Source of the DNA: Kiritimatiellia bacterium
GTDB taxonomy: Bacteria > Verrucomicrobiota > Kiritimatiellia > UBA8416 > JABMPJ01
Length of the DNA stretch: 64,000 nucleotides
Assembly: GCA_030745755.1 (NCBI GenBank)
Contig: JASLOA010000038.1
Location: forward strand, 1 to 64,000
Direction: 5' to 3'
A model generated the notes under the pieces. That model had not been told where the DNA came from, ran no database searches, and worked only from the letters and a program-made list of their open reading frames with translations. A program made the position numbers and the translations under genes. Position 1 is the stretch's first letter. The number at the start of each line of letters is the position of its first letter. Shown one piece after another: positions 58,811 through 64,000 of this stretch.

Positions 58811-59275
58811 CTAGATTATGATGGGGCCGCCTTCGGGCATGTCAGTGCATTGCGGTTGTGCGTCTTGCGGCAGCGCCGGAACATCGACACCTGCCTTGGG
58901 AAGTGTACCGGCAAGCTCCTGACGCCAGTGTGCCACGTCCCCGGCGGGGCCGTAGCAGTAGAGGAAGTGCAGCGGTTCGTCACCGATGTTTGTCATCTGG
59001 TGGAAAACCCCCGGAGGGATTTGCACGATCTGGCCCGCCGTCATCATGGCACGCTCCTCGCCGAGGCACATCTCTCCGGTGCCGGAGATGACAAAGTAGA
59101 CCTCTTCCGAGTCCTGGTTGTGCCACGGAACCTGGCCGCCGTTGGGGTCCAGGGTCACGTAGCCCATGCAGAAGTTCTCACACTGCACGGGCGAGGCCCC
59201 TCCTACAAGGTTTTGTGTCAGTCGGCGTGCCGGATATGACCGCCCTTGAATTGTGTTCAGGTCTCCGATGATCAT
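58811..59275 (-). CDS. Cupin-domain protein
   Basis: GGQVPWHNQDSEEVYFVISGTGEMCLG...GQIVQIPPGVFHQMTNIG; start MIIGDLNTIQG with AAGGAG upstream. Confidence 0.85.
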   Translation of the reverse strand: MIIGDLNTIQGRSYPARRLTQNLVGGASPVQCENFCMGYVTLDPNGGQVPWHNQDSEEVYFVISGTGEMCLGEERAMMTAGQIVQIPPGVFHQMTNIGDEPLHFLYCYGPAGDVAHWRQELAGTLPKAGVDVPALPQDAQPQCTDMPEGGPIII

Positions 59276-59436
59276 TCTTCTCTCCTTGAAACTTCGATGG
59301 ATATAGTCGTCTTGATTATCATGTATTGGCCGCCACCAATGTTCGTATTCAGTAATATGCATGCGAAAATATATTGCTTTAGAATGTCGGTCAAGCTATA
59401 TTTCTTCGAACTGGAGAGGGAAGGAGCGCGGATATC

Positions 59437-59985
59437 ATGGGCAAAACAGGTGAACATGTCGCTAAAATGTACAATTTCGCGGTCCTTCGGGACCTGCGCA
59501 GGCAGCGCGGTCTCACCATCGCGGAGCTTTCGGCGCAGACAGGGATCTCGCCTGCCGTTATTTCCAAGCTGGAGCGGAACCAGGCCGTAGCCGGACTGGG
59601 GACGCTGTTCCGACTGGGCAGGGGGTTCGGCATCACGGCGGCGGAGCTGCTGGCGCTGATTGAGTCGCGTACCGCGCAGTGCAAGCAGGAGACGGATCGT
59701 GTTGTGGAGGACTTCCACTTCCGTCAGATCGAGTTTGCCAACGCCAAATGCTACTATGCGGATGCGCCCAAGGGCGCCAAACGTTCCAACCCGGATGCCC
59801 ATCGCGACGAGTATGAGATTTGCTGGGTACTCGAAGGTGCGGTCAAGGTGGCACTGCCACACGAGACGCACATCTTGTCGGCTGGCGATTGCGTGCAGTT
59901 CGATGCCCTTTTCGAACATACCTATGAAGTCCTGGAAGATTGCCGAATCATTATTCAACACATCCATAAACAGAAGAGGTTCTAG
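59437..59985 (+). CDS. XRE-family HTH regulator with C-terminal cupin
   Basis: LRDLRRQRGLTIAELSAQTGISPAVISKLERNQ...GLGTLFRLGRGFGI; RDEYEICWVLEGAVKVALPHETHILSAGDCVQFDALFEHTYEV. Confidence 0.88.
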   Translation: MGKTGEHVAKMYNFAVLRDLRRQRGLTIAELSAQTGISPAVISKLERNQAVAGLGTLFRLGRGFGITAAELLALIESRTAQCKQETDRVVEDFHFRQIEFANAKCYYADAPKGAKRSNPDAHRDEYEICWVLEGAVKVALPHETHILSAGDCVQFDALFEHTYEVLEDCRIIIQHIHKQKRF

Positions 59986-59987
59986 AG

Positions 59988-60761
59988 ATGAGAAAGACAG
60001 CGTTGGTCACGGGGGCCGGGCGGGGGATTGGATTTGCGATTGCCGAGAAGCTTGCCGCAGAAGGCCACGACATCGTGCTCATGGATATCCACGAGGAGTC
60101 TGTCGTGGCCGAGGCCATACAGCGCCTCGAAAGCGCGGCGGCGACAGTGCTGTACCAGCGGGCCGATGTATCCTCCGCAGAGGATCGGGCTGACATGCTG
60201 GCTGCGGTCAAAGCCAGGTTCGGTCGCCTGGATGTGCTCGTCAACAACGCCGGCGTAGCCCCGCGTGTGCGTGCGGATATCCTCGAAGCCTCGGAGGACA
60301 GTTATGAATGGGTCATGAAAATCAATCTCCAGGGCCCCTACTTCCTGACGCAGGCGGTGGCAAACTGGATGATCGAGCAGAAGCAGGCGAATGCCGATTT
60401 CGACGGCTGTATCATCAACATTGCCTCCATGTCTTCGGGGGTAGCCTCTCCGAGCCGCGGTGAATACTGTGTTTCAAAGGCCGGCATGAGCATGATGACG
60501 CAGCTCTTTGCTGTGCGCCTTGGCGAGTTCGAGATTCCTGTATATGAGATCCGGCCCGGTATCATCAAGACCGACATGACCGCCGTGGTGACAGAGAAGT
60601 ATGACCGGCTCATCTTTGAAGAGGGCATTCTGGTGCAGAGCCGCTGGGGGCTGCCGGAGGACATTGCCAAGGCCGCGGCCATGATGGTGCGTGGCGACAT
60701 CGGCTACTCCACCGGCCAGATCATCACGATTGACGGCGGCTTCACGCTGCCACGGCTCTAA
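59988..60761 (+). CDS. Short-chain dehydrogenase/reductase
   Basis: ALVTGAGRGIGFAIA, DVLVNNAGVAPR, YCVSKAGMSMMTQ, C-terminal GYSTGQIITIDGGFTLPRL. Confidence 0.93.
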   Translation: MRKTALVTGAGRGIGFAIAEKLAAEGHDIVLMDIHEESVVAEAIQRLESAAATVLYQRADVSSAEDRADMLAAVKARFGRLDVLVNNAGVAPRVRADILEASEDSYEWVMKINLQGPYFLTQAVANWMIEQKQANADFDGCIINIASMSSGVASPSRGEYCVSKAGMSMMTQLFAVRLGEFEIPVYEIRPGIIKTDMTAVVTEKYDRLIFEEGILVQSRWGLPEDIAKAAAMMVRGDIGYSTGQIITIDGGFTLPRL

Positions 60762-60787
60762 CCCTATAAGCGACAGGAAGACACCCC

Positions 60788-62752
60788 ATGAAGAATACCA
60801 CACTGAGAACGGGAAAGCACAACGACCTCGATGTGACGCGTGTGCACTCGTTAGTGATTGGCTCCGGTGCTGCCGGACTGAATGCGGCCGTACAACTTCG
60901 CAACCAGGGCATCGAGGATGTGCTGCTTGTCAGCGAAGGATTGAAGATGGGTACGTCCATCAACACCGGGTCGGACAAACAGACCTACTACAAGAGCGCC
61001 ATGTGCGGCAACGATCTCGATGCGCCCCTGGCCATGGCGAAGAACTTCTTCATGCCGGGCAGTATGCATGGTGATCTGGCGCTGATCGAAGCGGCGGTTT
61101 CAGCGCGCGGATTTCTGAATCTCGTCAACCTGGGCGTGAAATTCCCCCAGGATGCGTTCGGGCAGTTCATCGGTTACAAGACCGACCACGATCCTGCGCA
61201 GCGCGGCACGTCTGTTGGCCCCTACACCTCGCGCGATATGTGTCGTGCGTTGATTGCCGAAGTGAAGCGCCGCAAGATTCCGGTGCAGGAGCGTGTCAAC
61301 GTAGTCAGTCTACTTACGACCGGCGAAGGAAAGGCCAAGCGCGCTTGCGGGGCCCTGGCGCTCAATGCCAAAGGCGAGCTTGTCGCATTTGCGGCTGATA
61401 ACGTGGTGTTCGCCGTGGGAGGGCCCGGTGGTCTCTACAAGACCAGCGTCTATCCGGTCGTACACACAGGTGCCATCGGTATGGCCCTCAAGGCGGGCGC
61501 CAAGGCCCAGGGCCTGCCGGAAGCGCAGTATGGTCTGGCGTCCACGAAGTTCCGCTGGAACGTCTCCGGCACCTACATGCAGGTGGTCCCGAAGTTCGTC
61601 TCCACCGATGCAGACGGCAAGAGTAACCCGCGCGAGTTCATGCGCGACTATTTCCCCGATACCGGCAAGATGAACTCGATGGTGTTCCTGAAGGGCTACC
61701 AGTGGCCGTTCGATTCAAAGAAGATCATCGGCGGCTCCTCGATCGTCGACATCCTGGTCTACATCGAAACCGCGTTGAAGGGGCGGCGCGTCTTCCTCGA
61801 CTACCGCGACAATCCGCAGGACTTCGATTTCAAGGCACTGGACAAGGAGGCCTATTCGTACCTGGAGAACTCCAAGGCGTTTCAGAAGTCCCCGATTGCG
61901 CGCCTGGCGCACATGAACCCAAGTGCGATCGGGCTCTACAAAGATCACGGCATCGACATCACAACGGAGCCGCTTGAAGTCGCTGTTTGTGCCCAGCACA
62001 ACAATGGTGGTCTGGCCGGCAACCACTGGTGGGAGTCGATCAACATCAGGCATCTCTTCCCTGTAGGTGAGGTCAATGGGTCGCACGGCGTGGCCCGTCC
62101 CGGGGGCTCCGCCCTCAACTCCGGCCAGGTGGGCTCGATCCGCGCGGCCGAGTATATCGGCAACTGCTATGCGCAGAGCGATCTGAAGATGAGTGACTTC
62201 AACAAGGCGGTCAAAGCAGAGCTCAAGGACGTGTCCGGCTTTCTGAAGCGTTGCGAAACGGCTGACCAGAGCTGGCGCGTGGCTCGTGCCGAGCTTCAGG
62301 ATCGCATGAGCAGAGCGGGCGCGCACATCCGTTCGCTTGAGGGGCTGAAGCAGGCCGTCAAAGAGGCGCGGGCGCAAGTTGAGGCACTTGAGGCGCACGG
62401 CTGCAAAGCCATCAATGCCGTCGAGCGGGTGCAAGCGATGCGCAATCGTCAGCTCTGTTTCGCACATTGGATCTACCTGGCCGCAACGCTCTATCACGTG
62501 ACGAGTGGTGTCGGGTCACGCGGATCCGCCATGGTCCGCGATGCGGCAGGCCGGCGCGCCCACAAACAGCTTGATAAAGCCGCGTGGAGCTTTCTGCCCG
62601 AGAACGAGGCCTTTCGGGCCAAGGTGCAGGAAACGGTCGTTTCGGAAGGGAAGGTCAGGAATCGCTGGGTGAAGTGCCGTCCCATCCCCGAGAGTAATCT
62701 CTGGTTCGAAACCGCCTGGGCCGACTACCGGGCCGGCGCCATCTACAAGTAG
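60788..62752 (+). CDS. FAD-dependent oxidoreductase (succinate dehydrogenase/fumarate reductase flavoprotein superfamily)
   Basis: HSLVIGSGAAGLNAAVQLRNQGIEDVLLVSEG, VVFAVGGPGGLY, GLAGNHWWESINIRHLFPVGEVNGSHGVARPGGSALNSGQVGSIRAAEYI. Confidence 0.82.
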   Translation: MKNTTLRTGKHNDLDVTRVHSLVIGSGAAGLNAAVQLRNQGIEDVLLVSEGLKMGTSINTGSDKQTYYKSAMCGNDLDAPLAMAKNFFMPGSMHGDLALIEAAVSARGFLNLVNLGVKFPQDAFGQFIGYKTDHDPAQRGTSVGPYTSRDMCRALIAEVKRRKIPVQERVNVVSLLTTGEGKAKRACGALALNAKGELVAFAADNVVFAVGGPGGLYKTSVYPVVHTGAIGMALKAGAKAQGLPEAQYGLASTKFRWNVSGTYMQVVPKFVSTDADGKSNPREFMRDYFPDTGKMNSMVFLKGYQWPFDSKKIIGGSSIVDILVYIETALKGRRVFLDYRDNPQDFDFKALDKEAYSYLENSKAFQKSPIARLAHMNPSAIGLYKDHGIDITTEPLEVAVCAQHNNGGLAGNHWWESINIRHLFPVGEVNGSHGVARPGGSALNSGQVGSIRAAEYIGNCYAQSDLKMSDFNKAVKAELKDVSGFLKRCETADQSWRVARAELQDRMSRAGAHIRSLEGLKQAVKEARAQVEALEAHGCKAINAVERVQAMRNRQLCFAHWIYLAATLYHVTSGVGSRGSAMVRDAAGRRAHKQLDKAAWSFLPENEAFRAKVQETVVSEGKVRNRWVKCRPIPESNLWFETAWADYRAGAIYK

Positions 62753-62979
62753 GAGAAAGTGGGGTCGGTCTTTGAAACCGGGACTACGCCGGAAAGTCAG
62801 TGAACTGGAGGCAGTCCTTGGGGCAACGGCGCCAGCGGATCGCAAAGGCGATCGGGCCGGATGCACATGCACTGGTCTCCGGCACGGGCTTCCAGCTTCC
62901 CTATGAGAGCCCCAGCCTTCGGCAGTGGCCTCTTCTCGGCGCCGCCCAGCGCCTCGTAGTCTAATCCATCTGGAAGATG

Positions 62980-63077
62980 TTGCAGGGAGCTGCATTGAGC
63001 TGCAGGGAGCTGCACGCCTGCCACTTACGCCAATCGACATGTTGCAGGGAGCTGCAGGGAACTGCAGGAAGCTGCAT
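62980..63077. repeat. Short tandem decamer repeats (CTGCAGGGAG)
   Basis: ttgcagggag ctgcattgag ctgcagggag ctgcacgcct ... ttgcagggag ctgcagggaa ctgcaggaag ctgcattaac. Confidence 0.8.
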
Positions 63078-63084
63078 TAACTCC

Positions 63085-63300
63085 CCAACCTGGCCGTACA
63101 AACACGTCACCTTCTCCGTCTGCCACCACCCCGCCAACCACGCGCTACAGAACTCAATGGACACATTCGCAGATCTGCTGGGTGATAAGACCCGTTTCTT
63201 CTCATTCACCTCTGAACCGCTCATGATCCGTTCGCGGGAATGTGAGACCACAGCGCTACAGGAGTTGGCGGAGTGGTATAGAATGCTGTATTTCGACTGA
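63085..63300 (+). pseudogene. Possible 3' remnant of a nuclease-like gene
   Basis: Frame PNLAVQTRHLLRLPPPRQPRATELNGHIRRSAG is not used; the open frame WPYKHVTFSVCHHPANHALQNSMDTFADLLGDKTRFFSFTSEPLMIRSRECETTALQELAEWYRMLYFD* reads like a protein C-terminus with no upstream part. Confidence 0.3.
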
Positions 63301-63424
63301 GGATTGTCGGCGGGGATTGAAGGGTGTCTGTGTCCGGCGACACCTGTGTGTGAGATGCGCCTGTGTGACATCGAATCTGGAGTTTTGTTTTGCGGAATTG
63401 GATAGCATGTGTGATACTGGGGAT

Positions 63425-63649
63425 ATGCAAGAAAACGGAATACATGGGACTGAGACGAACTTCGTCTTTCAGCGTGGCAAGCCTAGCGTTCGCCCGCTTG
63501 GCTCGGAGCGTTCCGATGGTGCGGAGTGGATGAGTGCCTCGCCTCAGAAACGCATTGCGGCCGTGGAGTTCTTGCGATCAGGGTTTGCGGGTCCGAGCTA
63601 TGCTACACAAAGACTTTCGCGATTTCTTGGCGTTGCTCGCCGAGCATAA
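63425..63649 (+). CDS. Small protein partner upstream of nucleotidyltransferase
   Basis: WMSASPQKRIAAVEFLRSGFAGPSYATQRLSRFLGVARRA, a pattern I recognise from small ORFs preceding this NTase family; overlaps next gene by ~50 nt. Confidence 0.6.
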   Translation: MQENGIHGTETNFVFQRGKPSVRPLGSERSDGAEWMSASPQKRIAAVEFLRSGFAGPSYATQRLSRFLGVARRA

Positions 63650-64000
63650 GGTACGCCACCTGGTTGTTGGCGGGTACGCGGTGGCTGTTCATGGCTACCC
63701 TCGTTATACAGGTGACCTTGCCATCTTTATCGCCCTCGACCCATCAACAGCGGAAGCTGTGACGGAGGCATTTATCGATTTCGGTTTCTCTGAAGCTGAC
63801 ATTAATGCCGACACGTTCCTGATTCCAAAGAGCATTGTTGAGGTTGGACATGAGCCACTCAAGTTGCATGTCATGAACAGCATCTCCGGCGTTGCCTTCG
63901 ATGATGCTTATGCTGACCGACAGACCGTACAGATCGATAACCTGGATGTGCCGTTCATCGGCTACGAAGATCTGGTCAGGAACAAAGCGGCAACGGGGAG
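63600..64000 (+). CDS. Nucleotidyltransferase-fold protein (runs off right edge), degenerate active site
   Basis: MLHKDFRDFLALLAEHKVRHLVVGGYAVAVHGYPRYTGDLAIFIALDPSTAEAV...LKLHVMNSISGVAFDDAY...; open to window end, absent from ORF track. Confidence 0.75.
   Translation, partial: MLHKDFRDFLALLAEHKVRHLVVGGYAVAVHGYPRYTGDLAIFIALDPSTAEAVTEAFIDFGFSEADINADTFLIPKSIVEVGHEPLKLHVMNSISGVAFDDAYADRQTVQIDNLDVPFIGYEDLVRNKAATG

Noticed and set aside
61715-62497. 260-aa minus-strand ORF inside the FAD flavoprotein gene
   Set aside because: Antisense shadow; plus-strand frame has FAD-binding motifs.

Overview
64 kb window of a moderately GC-rich bacterial chromosome. Gene content is mostly core metabolism (metG, nadE, argC, parB, leuS, proS, topA, dprA, xerC, waaA, queF, a trpR/trpB2 pair) mixed with accessory operons. 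The flavour is PVC-like, but that is a guess and not a placement. No rRNA, tRNA, CRISPR array or intact transposase gene was recognised. The accessory signals that stand out are: (1) a 251-bp non-coding element at 38176-38426 with perfect 14-bp terminal inverted repeats, an exact 8-bp flanking direct repeat (GTTTTCTG) and three internal hairpins, i.e. a MITE-like insertion; (2) about ten intergenic copies of a ~29-nt unit (TGTCATCCCGAGCGAAGTCGAGGGATCTC) always present as inverted pairs in two opposite topologies (REPIN/BIME-like), plus several other palindromic repeat families; (3) a topoisomerase I whose C-terminus has three divergent copies of one ~48-aa module and no zinc ribbons; (4) a five-gene, mostly 4-nt-overlapping surface operon headed by a 1444-aa SBBP-repeat/FGE-fold protein ending in a 27-Asp tract; (5) AMMECR1 and its radical-SAM partner, both with apparent export signals; (6) a two-gene nucleotidyltransferase module at the right edge whose NTase appears to have lost catalytic acidic residues; (7) a divergent cluster (Gfo/Idh, cupin, XRE-cupin regulator, SDR, FAD flavoprotein) that looks like an unassigned catabolic pathway; (8) a small-protein/retropepsin-like protease pair; (9) secreted ankyrin-MORN protein translationally coupled to leuS. 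All homology calls are from reading protein motifs by eye; no database search was run.
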